From Ceriagrion tenellum (Eukaryota > Arthropoda > Insecta > Odonata > Coenagrionidae), in assembly GCA_963169105.1 (NCBI GenBank), contig OY720634.1, forward strand, positions 154,635,584 to 154,699,583: DNA of 64,000 nt, read 5' to 3'. The notes under the pieces are model-generated. The model did no database searches. It was not told where the DNA came from and worked only from the letters and a program-made list of their open reading frames with translations. Each line of letters opens with the position of its first letter. Position 1 is the stretch's first letter. Below are positions 11,055-23,104 of this stretch, one piece after another. The position numbers were made by a program, and so were the translations under genes.

Positions 11055-11806
11055 CGTTGATGGATTGGAGTCAGCCATGCGGCGATGAACACACGATGTG
11101 GATAGGATGGAGGAGATAGACACACAAAAAAAGAGACGATCACACTTACATAGCTAGCTTTCGGAACTAGTCCGTCTTCAAGGCGTATCACGGAACAAAT
11201 GTCGTGTGCGCTGGTGAGGATAGGGGTAGGAGGGGCGGTAGGTTAGGGGAGTGGGGATGGGGGAAGGGGAAGGGGTTTTTCCCAGCGGTTGACGAACGGT
11301 TCTTGAAAAGGGGAAATTTTTACCAGCTCGTGTCTTGGCCGGAGAGAGCGGAAGGGGTCGCAGTGAGGGTGGGGGGGGGGAAGAAGGAAGGGAAGGGGGT
11401 AAATGGAAAACAACGGGGAGCGTGCGATTAATGTATTTTATTTAATCCGGGCGCGGCGTACGATTTTAGCAACCAGATTATGGCCAGCTCCTTCTGGCGC
11501 ACTTCAATTAACCGGGGGAAGGGAGATCAATACTGCCACCTCAAAGCACTTGTCAAATGACAAGCCATGCTTCCGCACATGAGTAGGGACGGGGAAAGTG
11601 GAAGATGGGTCTTTACAGGTGCACCGATGGTTATTCATTCTAATATTAAGGGGTGTAATACATTCGCCCACATAAAAACCGGGACATAGTTTACATTGTA
11701 ACACATAAACTAAGTTGTGGGAGTCGCAAGAGCCGGAGGCTTTGATGTCGAACGGCGTCTCTGTGTTAGGACTCTGAAATGAGGATAGGGGGCGAAACAT
11801 GTTGCA
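11051..11806 (-). mobile_element. Penelope-like element, minus-strand 3' copy (3 of 3)
   Basis: This is the reverse complement of about 10262-10980 and in direct orientation with the copy at 8387-9343, beginning with the same AAATACGTTGATGGATTGG. It breaks off inside the coding region at about 11806, where GTTGCA passes into unrelated ACATGATATTC. A small deletion at CAATTAACCGGGGG differs from that in the first copy. It holds the GIY-YIG coding end only. Confidence 0.85.
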
Positions 11807-12649
11807 ACATGATATTCTTTGAATGAATTCTTTGATGAAAATGATATTCTTTGGGTTTGCTTTATTAATGCACGAAAAAACTATGGAAAAATTTATATTT
11901 TTTAGCGGTAGGGTATTTATTTAAAAACCAGGATGCTCATGTTTAATACATGAACAGAAGTCAATCATATTTCTGTGTTTGCGAACATGCTACTCAATTC
12001 AATGTCATTAAAATGTTTATGCGCCAGATAAATCTCAAAATCCAAGTGTAGGTCCACGCAAAAAGTACATAACACAAAGGCGGAGTGATAAAATGGCGTA
12101 TGATGAAAATAAAAAATGCCAGGGGATACGTTTGTATTGCGTAGATAGAATGGGAATGGCAACTAATCACCCGCTTAAGGTCAAACAAATTACTGAACCC
12201 TAATTTATTTGGACATTTCCCTAGATGAATTTCCATGAATGCCTCATTTTGCGTTCATATGCTGATGAGACGATATAGTTTAAATTAGTTATACGAATTA
12301 TCCTCGGGAGCTCTATTAGAGCTTTAAAGTTGAATAGCCTATTTATCCTCAATCATAACAATTAGAACATCATAGGATTTAGCCGCCTCACCTTGATCAT
12401 GCTCAGTATTCTTGTGACATCAGTTAATCTCACGTGTTGGAGTTAATCGTAAGTTCTTGTACTTGTCTAGGTGGCTCTTAAGTACTTCTGAGAGCGATAT
12501 TGATTCATATTACTCCCACACGCTAGTGGTATGGTTCTAAGAGGCTTCACCTTCATTACTGTATACTCTAACGTCGATAGGTAGGTTTTTGATAGCCTTT
12601 TATGTAGCTGAAATATTTCTGGGTCAAATTTTCACTTTTCCCACACGTA
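11807..12649. other. AT-rich non-coding spacer
   Basis: No gene or recognisable repeat was seen between the Penelope-like locus and the following LINE. Confidence 0.5.
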
Positions 12650-14830
12650 CTTTCTCGCTGTCTGGCGTCTGTTGTGTTTCTTACACTCTCCGCCTTTCCT
12701 TGTGCCGTCCAAATGCCTACCGACATTTCTCGCATTCCTAGAGCTCTTCAAACTATATATCACCCTCTCTTCAAAATTCCCTCACCTCTCGACACCTTTG
12801 CCCTCCCTGCTCACCCCACAACCTATTTCCTTATCTCGAAAATACTATAATGGCAAAACGCCGTCTCTTTTTTATTTCTCATCGCCCACTATGTAATTCT
12901 CCAAACCCATATCTAATGTGCATCCAGTCTACACGTCTTTGTGTAGTGACGCTCTCAACGTCTTCCCCATTTCCCGGAGTATATCGTTTCTCTCATTAAA
13001 ATTAGAAATTTTGCTCGCCATATGAAGCAACGCACCAGATCACCATCCGACAAATCTACATACAACCGCTTGGCAAACCTCGTCAAAAAATAGAAACTCG
13101 TCAGTTATCGCCAGCCGAATGGAACCAACGCACCCAAACCCTCTTCTATTTGAGGACTGCAGTTTGTGGAAGGATATGCACTCCCTTCGATTCGATCCAC
13201 CAAAGTCATGGATCCTCCACTCAGGGCAAATAAAGAGCTCGTTTTCGATTCAGCACGTAAGACCGATATCCAAGCTGACTTCCTTAAATCCATTTTGTCC
13301 CTTTATCCTTCCCCGTATTCCTTGGATAATACCGTCAGACACACTCTCCTCTTTCTCCAAAACCTTTCACCAACTTCTCCACCCAATATTTCGTCCGCTG
13401 AATTAAAATGAATCATCAATTCTTTACCTCTTCGCCGTACCCCTGGTCTGGGTGGCATTTCAAACGAACTTCTTAAACACGCTTCACGTATCCCAATATT
13501 CGTTGATCTTCTTTGCGACCGCTTTCTTCACTCCTTCTTTACTTCCCACTTCCCCACTCCTTGGAAATCCGGTAAAACAATTCTTATTTTTAAACCTTAC
13601 AAAGACATTTCTGTTCCCAGCAAATTCAGATTTATCTCTCTCTCTTGTCTAACCTCTCTAAAATCTTTGAACGTGTCATCCTTTCTCACTTAAAATCACG
13701 CACCAACTCCCACAATATCCCTCGGCCCGAGCAGCTAGAATTTCGGGCTAAAATGTTTGCAGTACATCAAACGCTTCGTTTGGTCGAAACGATCTCCCAT
13801 AACTTCAATCGTAAATGAATCGCTGATGTCATTTTCCTCGTTGTAGCTCGTGCCTTTGACAGGGTTTGGCATCGTGGTCTCGTCAATAAACTGCATTCCC
13901 TCAATTTCCCCATTAATCTAGTTGAACTCGTTCACTCTTACCTCTCTAACCGATCCTTCCGTGTTTCTGAATCTAGATTTCTTTTTTCCCTTCGCCCCGC
14001 TGAAGTTGGCGTTCCCCAAGGCTCCCTACTATGCCCTTTGCTATTCAACTTGTACGTAAACGATAGGCCTTCCACACCCAACTCTCAAAGTCACATGTAC
14101 TCGGACGACACACCCATGTCTGCCACATCTAAAACAGGAGACGCCATTGTCCGCAAACTGAGCACTCGCCTTCACCAATCACACAAATGGACGCAAGGGT
14201 GAAAAAATATCAATCATTAAAAACAAAAGCACACGCATACACTTTACACGCAGACGCAAACACGAACCCCAAATGCGGCCATCTTTCAACGAAGAACCGA
14301 TCCCAAGATCCTCTGTACATCGATTCCTCGGCGTTCACCTAGACTCAAAAGTTACTTTCGCCAGTCACTTACTGGAGTGCAAACGTAAGGCCCTTTCTGC
14401 TCGCCTAGCCTTATCAATGCTTCGCCAGCGATACTCTCCGCTCTCCCACAAAGCGCTTTTAAGACTCTTCTCCCCCATATTGAGACCAATACTTCTCTAC
14501 GGCTGCCAGGTTTCTGCCTGCCGTAACGTCATTGTGAAACACCTTGAAATTTTCCAAAATAAAAGTATCTGTGCTCTACTATAGACAGGTAAATTAATGA
14601 AATTGAAAGAGGTGCGATTCCACCATGAACTGACGGCCATTAAAAATTACTTCCAATCTCTATTTTTCTAAATTCAAAACCCGGTTGTCCAAGGCTAATA
14701 ACCCTCTCCTCACTCATATCTTGGGATTACCCCATAAATCCCACCACATACACACAGCCTCACCACGTTACTATTCTATGAGTCTTTTCTATGTCTGCTG
14801 CTTCTTCGTACATTAAATCATTGTAAATCA
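12650..14830 (+). pseudogene. Jockey-like non-LTR retrotransposon, decayed
   Basis: A non-LTR reverse transcriptase can be followed across three frames with many stops. In order: a linker around 13020-13300, TPGLGGISNELLKHA near 13441 (the NxxxxPGxDGIxxEL block), TPWKSGKTILIFKPYKD near 13555, VPQGSLLCPLLFNLY near 14010, YSDDT at 14098-14112 (the catalytic YxDD block), and FLGVHLDSKVTFASHL near 14320 (thumb region). The C-terminal part ends with ILLYGCQVSACRN and QNKSICALL. The endonuclease domain is not recognised, so the copy is probably 5' truncated. The A-rich sequence after 14820 may be its tail. Clade assignment to the Jockey group rests on these motifs only. Confidence 0.8.
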
Positions 14831-15394
14831 TGTATTCATCAAAGAGAAAAGAAATGTTTTCTAGTATAAAAATGAAAAATAATATGTAAAAAAAGGACAA
14901 AAATAACAATGTTTGAAAAGCCAACTTTCAAAAAAGATCCTTAAAAAATTGGGAACAATTAATAAAATCAAAATAAGTTTACAAAAAAAGAGATAAGACT
15001 AAAAAAGATGCTAAATAATAAATACAAAAAATTAAAAATAAAACAAAAACTCGGAAAAATTATTTGTGAAATGCACCCAAAAAATGATTGTGCATAAAAA
15101 ATTTGGAAACCAAAGAAAAAATGCTATTTTTGATGTTCGAAAAATATTATATGTTTACTTTCTACTCCAATTTTTTAACTTTCCCCTCTTGGGATTTGAT
15201 GTTTTTCGACAATTATTGTTTATTTTCAAGTTTCACACAAAAACACTTCACACGTTAATTTATACTGCCCACTATGCGCTATTTTTGAAAACAAACCGGT
15301 CGTGGTGTACTCCGCTCACCGGGACGGTATCCTCACCGCGCCGCAGCCATTTCACTTTGGACATTAGAGCCCAAGCGTGAGTTGGTAGAAGAAG
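14831..15394. other. A-rich tail and non-coding spacer
   Basis: 14850-15060 is very rich in A runs, consistent with a decayed LINE poly(A) region. Nothing else was recognised. Confidence 0.45.
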
Positions 15395-15600
15395 CATGCG
15401 GGTAGAATGGAGGAAAGGAGTTCGGCCTTAGCTTTAACGTTTAACACGTGTCGTCCGACGGTCGGAATACTGCCCTTGAAAAGCTCTCGAAAGGACAAAG
15501 TAAGAAGAGTGTTTCCTCTGAGAAACGTCCACCAGAGCAGGGATTCGAGTCCGGTCTCTCAAAATGGGATGCTATTCCTATAACCACCATACAAATTTGA
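15395..15600 (-). mobile_element. tRNA-derived SINE (family 2), diverged copy
   Basis: The minus strand aligns to the better copy at 54880-55115. It has a tRNA-like head with GGACTCGAATCCCTGCTCTG, the B box of a Pol III promoter. GAGGAAACACT and a GTCGGACGAC..GTTAAACGTT stretch follow and correspond to GTCGGATGAGACGTTAAACC in the other copy. Many point differences suggest an old insertion. Confidence 0.6.
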
Positions 15601-17039
15601 TCCTGTACACTCGTTTGGAGTGGATTAAAGCTAGATTTCCTGCGATAAAAACGATCCTTCTCTTGTCATCCTACCCATTGATTAGGACATAACTTGTCAG
15701 TCGCAATTGGTCTCCCCAATATTCAACCAACCAATATTCTAAGTTGCACCAGTCGCTTGCGTGACACTCACAGACAGAAAAGTCATTCGACTCTATTGGG
15801 ATCCAAATCCATTTCCCTCGAATTCGCACCGAGTGCTCCAACAAATCATGCCACCGAAGCGTTCTCTTCCACTGTGAATTTCGTTTTAGGGTTTCAGGAG
15901 CAAGTTGTCCTCAATGTCACCGTGCATACAACGCCAAGAAGGCAAGACTATGTGAGTACTGACCACTTTGGTCCACGAGGTCAAGTCCAACTTCAAACAC
16001 ATAGGTTTAATCGGAAAAATTCAAAGAAAAAAGAATAAGCAAACTACCATGATCGACCGTCAACGGGTGACTTCGTTAATGTCACGGCGCGGGCACTTCA
16101 GTAGTTTTTTTTTTAAATTTTACGAGACAGACCCGAAATGAAATCCAGCTCTCATTTCCTCATTACATTTTCCCACTTCCCTCCCAATGGACGTAGATGA
16201 AGGTGGAGCGTTTTTTTTACTGTGCCTGTCATCTGTCGGGCGCTACAACGGCGCCGGACGGTACGTGCCAGACAAATGACGGCCCTTTCTGACGCCGGAG
16301 AAGGACAACTCTCTGCGATATCACAATAGGAAATGGACGTGAGATAGAAACCGAGGGGCGCAGAATGAGCGCGCCGATGGTGCAAGATCGTCTAGGAATA
16401 TCAATCAACCTTTTGGGATTCAGTTGCCCGGGGACCTAAAAAAGGCCGAAGAAGGGAACTCGTGATTCACTAGGTTTTCATGAAACCTCACCCTACGCCT
16501 CAGGAACGTGCAGGAATAAAGGAGCGGATATCCTAAGCATTTGAGTGACGCGTGATTTGAACATAAATAAAAAGATCTTCTAAAAATGAGTTTCCAAAGA
16601 AAAAAATCATTTTACCCTATGAATTCCTGAAGTGATGCGAAAGTCATGAATCTCTAGCCAGTGATAACCGATCGTAGAAACAGAAGGTATATTCGCCTTT
16701 ATTTTTAAAATTTTCATTCATTTATTTTTTCTGAGCAAGGTTATAGTTCATGGCCTTTCAGGGTAAGACGAAATATCCCTTACATTGTTAAAATTCCGTT
16801 TGTAATCTGCATCAATCAAAGAACTGCTTTAAGGGAAATATTGGTTTATCTATCCAAGAAGCCAGTCGAGGGAAGATATGGGGGTGATTTTTCAGCATCG
16901 GTATTGTAATGATTAAAAAATGGTTTATGTAAAACATTTCCTTCTCTGCCCTCGTTTCAATCGAAGATACTAATAACGTATGCCTTTGTGTATAAACATA
17001 TGGCACAAATTTATTGTATCTTTTCGTTGAAAGCGCCCA
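15601..17039. other. Non-coding spacer
   Basis: No supportable gene was found. Short open frames on both strands match nothing I recognise. Confidence 0.5.
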
Positions 17040-17118
17040 TAGTGACACCTGGAATTGAACCACGGACCTTTGGCTTTCCGAGACAGTGCGGAAACCACAT
17101 CGCTAACCTGGCTTCCTC
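17040..17118 (-). repeat. tRNA-like sequence, probably a SINE head
   Basis: The minus strand reads GGTTAGCGATGTGGT (A-box-like) and, 30 bases later, GTGGTTCAATTCCAGGTG (B-box-like). A full cloverleaf with paired acceptor arms is not evident, so a functional tRNA gene is not supported. A similar pairing of boxes occurs at 56765-56845. Confidence 0.5.
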
Positions 17119-17586
17119 ATAGTCGTGGTATTTTAGAAGGAAAGAAGGAACTTAAGAAAATACTAAATTTGTAGGGGTCGATGCTAAAAAAGAAACATTT
17201 TTTGTGGGTTGCAATGGAAGCCATTATCGAATGCACCTGCATATACATTTAATTTGTCGGAATACAATTAAAATGCCGGAATAGTATCCATTCGTTACGC
17301 ATCGAGTGCATTTTTAATAGCTATTCAAGTAAGTAAAAACAAATACTTGGACCACATTTCACTAAAATACATCTGTTTATTTAGCGAATTCTATCATGGA
17401 TGCAGTAATATATACGGTGCAAGAGTTACGTTTTAAAATGTTTTGTTTAGTAAAAGCACTGGTATGACATGGGTCTGCTGCGCGGAATCCGGAATCATAT
17501 GTAAATAGGAGTTTCAACTCGGAATTTACCCTTTGATATTTGTTAACAACCATTATTATTACTATAGCGTCAAATTATGTCGAACT
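17119..17586. other. Non-coding spacer
   Basis: Nothing supportable was seen. Confidence 0.5.
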
Positions 17587-17841
17587 ATATATGTGGACCC
17601 CAGAAGTCAAGGGATCTAAGTGACATAAAAAAAACAAGTCAGGTACAGAAATGGGATGAGAAAATATAAATCTTTTAGGTGGTAAAGGGATCCAAGTGAT
17701 TTTCTTGACAGGTGATACTATCTAGGGTAATGCCTCGTAACTATTTAGTGGATTGTACCAAACATTTTCAACTTTGACTTAAGTTTTCTCCAAACAACAA
17801 TTTTGTTGCTTAGACCCCTTGACTTTTGGGGTCCTCATATG
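17587..17841. mobile_element. MITE with ~35-bp terminal inverted repeats
   Basis: The left end (TATGTGGACCCCAGAAGTCA then AGGGATCTAAG) and the right end (CTTAGACCCCTTGACTTTTG then GGGTCCTCATA) are inverted copies with few mismatches. The element is about 255 bp and non-coding. The internal GGGATCCAAGTGA repeats part of the left end. No clear target-site duplication was seen, so the superfamily is unassigned. Confidence 0.7.
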
Positions 17842-20800
17842 TCAAGCGCAATGAGACTACATGTTAAAATAGCATAAAATTGCCAAAAAAAGAATATATC
17901 GGTATTATGAAGTATTTTTTTCAATTTGATCAATAAATATTACTAATGATTACACGCTGGCCAAGTTTCGTAGAAACTGTAAAAAAGCAAAATTCGCTTC
18001 AATCACTTTAAGCGCTGAGTACCGTATCAGGAAAGGCGTCAGACATGAATAAAGATAATAGTTTCACTACTTTTTGGAAAAAAGTTTTCCTTTTCAGGCA
18101 TATCATAGCTTGAAGTAATATTAAAATATTTACATAACTTTTGGCCTCGATTATTTTGTACCCACAATATGCTACCAATATTTAGATTACGTAATGAGAG
18201 GAAAAACATATCAATTGAATCAAAGAAAGAATCTGAAATGATCATGTGACCTATCCTTCCCTCAACTTACAGGTCTCCAGGCAACGAAAGAAAATATTAA
18301 ACTCATCGTCACAGGTATGTACCGATTGGAGAGGAAATATTTCAAACTTTCAATATTTCATTAATTTACTGTAGGCTCAAATTATCCCGCTGTAGCGAAA
18401 ACCTGATGAAAATAGAAAAATACTCTCTAATCTCACTCGTTCCAACAAAGAAACGTAGATATTTTTGAACACTCACGAAAAATTGACGTGAATTTGATAA
18501 CCTATTAAGGTGAGTTAGTTATAACCATCCTCCGATATTCCCGGGACAAAAATACCAAATGATTTATTTGCTGGTGAGAAACATGGTGGCCGAAGTCATC
18601 CCTCTATCTCCTTTTTTTTAACAAGTATTTCTAAATAAACGCCTCCTTTTACCTCCTTCCGAAAAGGAAAGCCGCGGTTCCTCGATCCCACTCCAGACTC
18701 CAGCTTGACAATGCCCGCCATTGTCCTGTCGGCGGGCTAAATACCCAATAACTTTTCCCTTAAAGTGTTGCTGGTCCTGTAAGCGACATCCCAGCCGCGC
18801 AATCTCCTACGTCTCCGATTCCAAACGCCGTCCGAGGCAGCGATCCTTGGGATTTCCATGAGAAAAGTGACTCCCTGCGGAGCGCGGGCTCTGGCGGATG
18901 AAAGGTCGACAAAATTCCTATCCCGAAAATGGAGGGGATGACAACCCAGGGGTCGTGATGGAGGGGGGGGGAGAGGAGAGTGTTCACGGGATGGGGTTGA
19001 AGCGGACGGGGAAATTCATAATGCGGCGAAGGGTGCCACGCTAGCGAGGCATCGTCCGGATGGTTTCAACCCGCATGACATAAAAACTTCGTCTTAACGA
19101 CCCCGGCGTATTTCGGCGAAAATTTTATTGCATTGCGGCGAGCACCACCGCAAGAGATTCCCCTCTGATGACCGGCTCAAGCATGACTTCCCACGGGGCA
19201 GTTCGTTTCTTAAACCGCGCCATAAAAAACAGTTAATGTTTAGGGCATTATTCTCGCTTTTCAAAATAAATCCCCCCATCATATTTCACTTCAGTGGGAA
19301 AGAGGAACGGGGAATGAGAGAGGCAACAAAGAACCTAAGACATTGACTGAAAACTTAACTCTAAAGTGGACAGCTAAATATGTCATTTTGAAATACAGGG
19401 AAAAACCCGCGGTTTTTTTTTTGACGATACGAGAAAGCGTCATCTTTGATTAAATTGATAGCGAAATTGAGAAGCGATATTCGCGTTCAATATCGCTCAA
19501 CTTCTTAGTTCAGATTGAAAAAGATTCAATTACCTGAAACATGTAGAAGACGTCACCGGAACAGTTTTACGGATATTAAAATCGACCGGTGTGGAACATT
19601 AAGGTGACAATCTTAATGAAGTCTGCTGGAAGTGCTTGGCATGGAAAATAAATCATTATAGTTGTTTGGTCAATCTCCTAATTTTTTCCTGCGACTAATT
19701 TTGTGGGTTCGGGTGGACCAGTGTTTGAGCACTCGACTCTCAATCGGAGGGATGAATCGAGTGATGGCAAATTATATCCTGATTTTGGAAAACAGATCAC
19801 TGGAAAATAAGCATCCAATTTTTCTGGAGCGATAAAACGATAATTTTCCACAACTGAGTGTTTACAGTAAATTGACAGCGTGGACTCTAATGGCGATTCG
19901 TTTCCTATGTAAAAATACTTGAGACTGGAGGTGAAATGTTACCAGTATCAGCAGAAAATTTGTTATTGTTCGTAACAATACACTAAATTCACATCTAGGA
20001 GTGCTCCAATATCCAAATAATATTTCATAAGGTATATCATTTACATATTAAGCGGTAACGGAAGTGATTTCCATAAGGCTGTAAACTGAATGAGAAATTC
20101 TCTGTAGCTTCCCAACCCATCCACTGCAGAGAGGTAGCGGTCATTTCAGAAGAAGGCAGTGATGGTGCAGATAAATATGAGCGGTCCAGAATGAACAGTA
20201 ACAGCTTACGGCGAGAGTGAAGTGCACGGAATAGACCGAAGTTTAGCGATGTGCAATGCAACGGGAAAGCACTACCTATAAGCATCCCTATAAGATGAAA
20301 CCTTGCATTCAAACCATATACATGATGATGGTATTCCTCCCGATAAAATATTCAGTTCGTAATTAAGTCCCCATGACCAATGTTCGTGCGGACGGCCCGC
20401 CGCGGAGGGAAGCACGAGAATGGACAAAACTTGGTCTGCATATGATCCTTGTTTCCTTGAGACGCATAATAGGTATACTGCAGTCAAATTCATTGTCATT
20501 TCTCAGGAGAAACCGTTAAAAAAATATATTTAAAAACAGATCAACAGATGGCTGTGCATAACGGCTCGGCACCAGCGACTTTTTAATCGGTTTTAATTTC
20601 CCTCCCGAATGAATTTCTAGAATGGTAATGTCTCATTCGTTGGCTAAGATTGTTCTTCGAATGATAAGAGTCAGTATAAAACGCTTACGATGATACAATC
20701 TTTGAGTTTCTGACTACCTAAACCTGTAATAGCGTGTCACTTTTATCCTTGATTTGCAGTATACAGGCAATGTTGTAGCTATAGTCTTGCGCCCGTATTT

Positions 20801-21244
20801 TCACCGAAGACGGAAAATGGAGGATATTTAACAGGAAAAATGTATTTCCGGATTCATCAAACTACCTAAAATATCTCTAATTGGAAAGAAGTGGGAAGAA
20901 AAGTTTTATAAACTATAACATGAAGTGAAGTATAAAAGGTTGAGTTATTCTACGATTACGATAGAAATTCCATTAATCAATTTATTGGGAAAATATAAGC
21001 GTCAGGATTTTTTCTCAATCGCCGAAAAGCGCATATTTTGTATCTAATTTTCACTGTCGCGCATGTGATGGATCAAAATTTCCCATAAAAGTGATGCCAG
21101 AGTGCCTTCAAATTTATTAAAAGATGTCCCCGTATTAAGGGAAAATATTGAAACGTTTATTTATAAAAATATTAGCTTCAGCTCATTGTGTTTAATATTA
21201 AAAAAACAATAAAATGACCAACTTAAATTTTATATTTATTGTGC
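17842..21244. other. Long non-coding spacer with a GC-richer part
   Basis: No gene was recognised. 18650-19050 is GC-richer than its surroundings. Around 19705-19770 the words TTTGAGCACTCGACTCTCAA and GAATCGAGTG recall the tRNA-Ser-like head of the SINE at 56004, but the match is too weak to call. Confidence 0.45.
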
Positions 21245-21310
21245 GAATTTCCACAGAGAAAGTAAAAGTGAAACTCCGTGGCTAGTCCCGGATAGCTTAA
21301 AAATTTGTTT
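21245..21310 (+). mobile_element. SINE tail fragment (family 3)
   Basis: GTGAAACTCCGTGGCTAGTC, followed by CCGGATAGCTTAAAAA, resembles GTTCAATCCGTGGCTAGTCC and CTGGTGACTCAAAA in the tail of the SINE at 56004-56180. The tRNA-like head is missing, so this is a truncated or eroded copy. Confidence 0.45.
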
Positions 21311-23104
21311 ATATCTATTATTTATATTGTAAAACGAGTGATAATTTCCATATTTACCTGAAGATTTCTTGTGGAACCCTGTGTCAGTTCTGGAAACTCA
21401 ACCACTGAAGTGTAATGGAGTACTAAAAGTCTGTAATACCCATGGGCATAAAAATATGAAATGAATTATAATAATAGTTGAATATTCTTGCGCATAGTTT
21501 AGGTTTTGGCGACGGAAAAAACCCTCTTTAATATAACATTTGGTATGCACGCTTGCTATATTACTATGTAGGAGGTGATGTTGTCAGGAATATATACTTT
21601 TGAAGATACAGTATTGCTCTTTTGCTAAAAGAGCTTAGTGGTAGATCTGTGATTAGAACATTACATTATCTGGGTCAGTAATTCTCCATTAACCTTGAGT
21701 ATTACAGCAAAGCACACCCTTATGTCTGCTATGTGAGCTACTTGACGAAATCGTTTTTCAAGTATTTTGACTTTTTTCCCGCTTCCTCTTTCCTAGCAGA
21801 GCCAAAATTTAGTCCTGAAATGCGCTCTATGGACCGATCAAACAGTCAATCGAGGGTGTAGGATTCAATTTTTTCCCCGGAAAATTATTGAAGTCGTTGG
21901 TGCAGTTGGTGACGATGTAAAATTTTTTCATCAAAATTTCGGCGAATACAAAAATGGAGCAATTTACCTGGAGGCAACCCCAGAAATTATTTACATCAGT
22001 GTCCGGGTGTGTTGATTTGATACTCGTTCAGTAACTGAAGGTTAACTGATTTAGCCTACCTTCTCAACGTTCCTCCGTCACATAAATATTCTCCTTGAAA
22101 GGGGGTGAAACTATGGTATTCTACTGTTATGTTCAAAAGTTTTATTCGAAGAGAAAAGTTCAGGATATAGGTTTAATTTTATATTAAACTAATCCATCTC
22201 AGTGGTATATGACATTTTTAAGCGTTCGATAATTATACTTTAGAAGAGCATTAGCTTTTTATAAAAGAAATGCTCGGTTGAGTTGTCATAATTTAAACTA
22301 TCAGATATGATAACCTGAACCTGCCAAAATTCAACGGTATGTTAAACTTTTTTTATAGTTAAAAATTTTCATGAGCAATGTAGTCAAATGTTTTTGCGTC
22401 TTTTTGCTAAAGGTTGATTGAAATTTCAAGGTCGTAAAGGGTCACATTGTAGCAATTCGCAATATGTAATTAAATCGATCAAATATTCACTGAAATATTC
22501 ATGTAGTGCTTAATCCAGGGTCATTGTTACATACTCTAAAATGGCAGACTTCCTTCGGAGAATAACCCTGCATTACTGCTAAATATCCTTCATATGAAAC
22601 CGATGACTGCATTTCTTCCCCTAGTTCTAGTGCAGATAACGTTGGTTCTATGAGCTCTAACTTAACGTTTTGATGTACCAGATGAATGCATAGCATGGGA
22701 GTTCGTTAAGGTCCAGCAACAATGCATTCTTTCAATCATAATTTTGATAAGTTTTAAAATGGAATACAGACTTCATAATACGTTTCCTAAAAATTACGTA
22801 AACTCTCCAAAGTTTCCTAAATCAATCTTTTCGCGAGTTAGGCTTCATTTACAATTGCGCCTCCGTTAACTTTAACGAGGTGAATGGGCGGGTGTCTGGG
22901 AAAGTGTGGGGTGTATGAGCAGCTAGAGGAGGTAATCAGAGAAGTCCCGAGCAAGAAAAATTTAACGGTAACATGCGAATGAAACGCTGTAGTGGGGGAA
23001 GGAAGAGTTGGGCATGGAGTGGGAGGGTATGAATCAGGAACGAGATATTATAGCGGCGAGAAGGCAGTTGAATTGTGCCGGAGAGATAAATAAGTAGTAA
23101 CAAA
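21311..23104. other. AT-rich non-coding spacer
   Basis: Nothing supportable was seen until the LINE 5' region begins near 23105. Confidence 0.5.

Noticed and set aside
17040..17118. Functional tRNA gene on the minus strand
   Set aside because: A- and B-box-like words only; acceptor and D arms do not pair convincingly.
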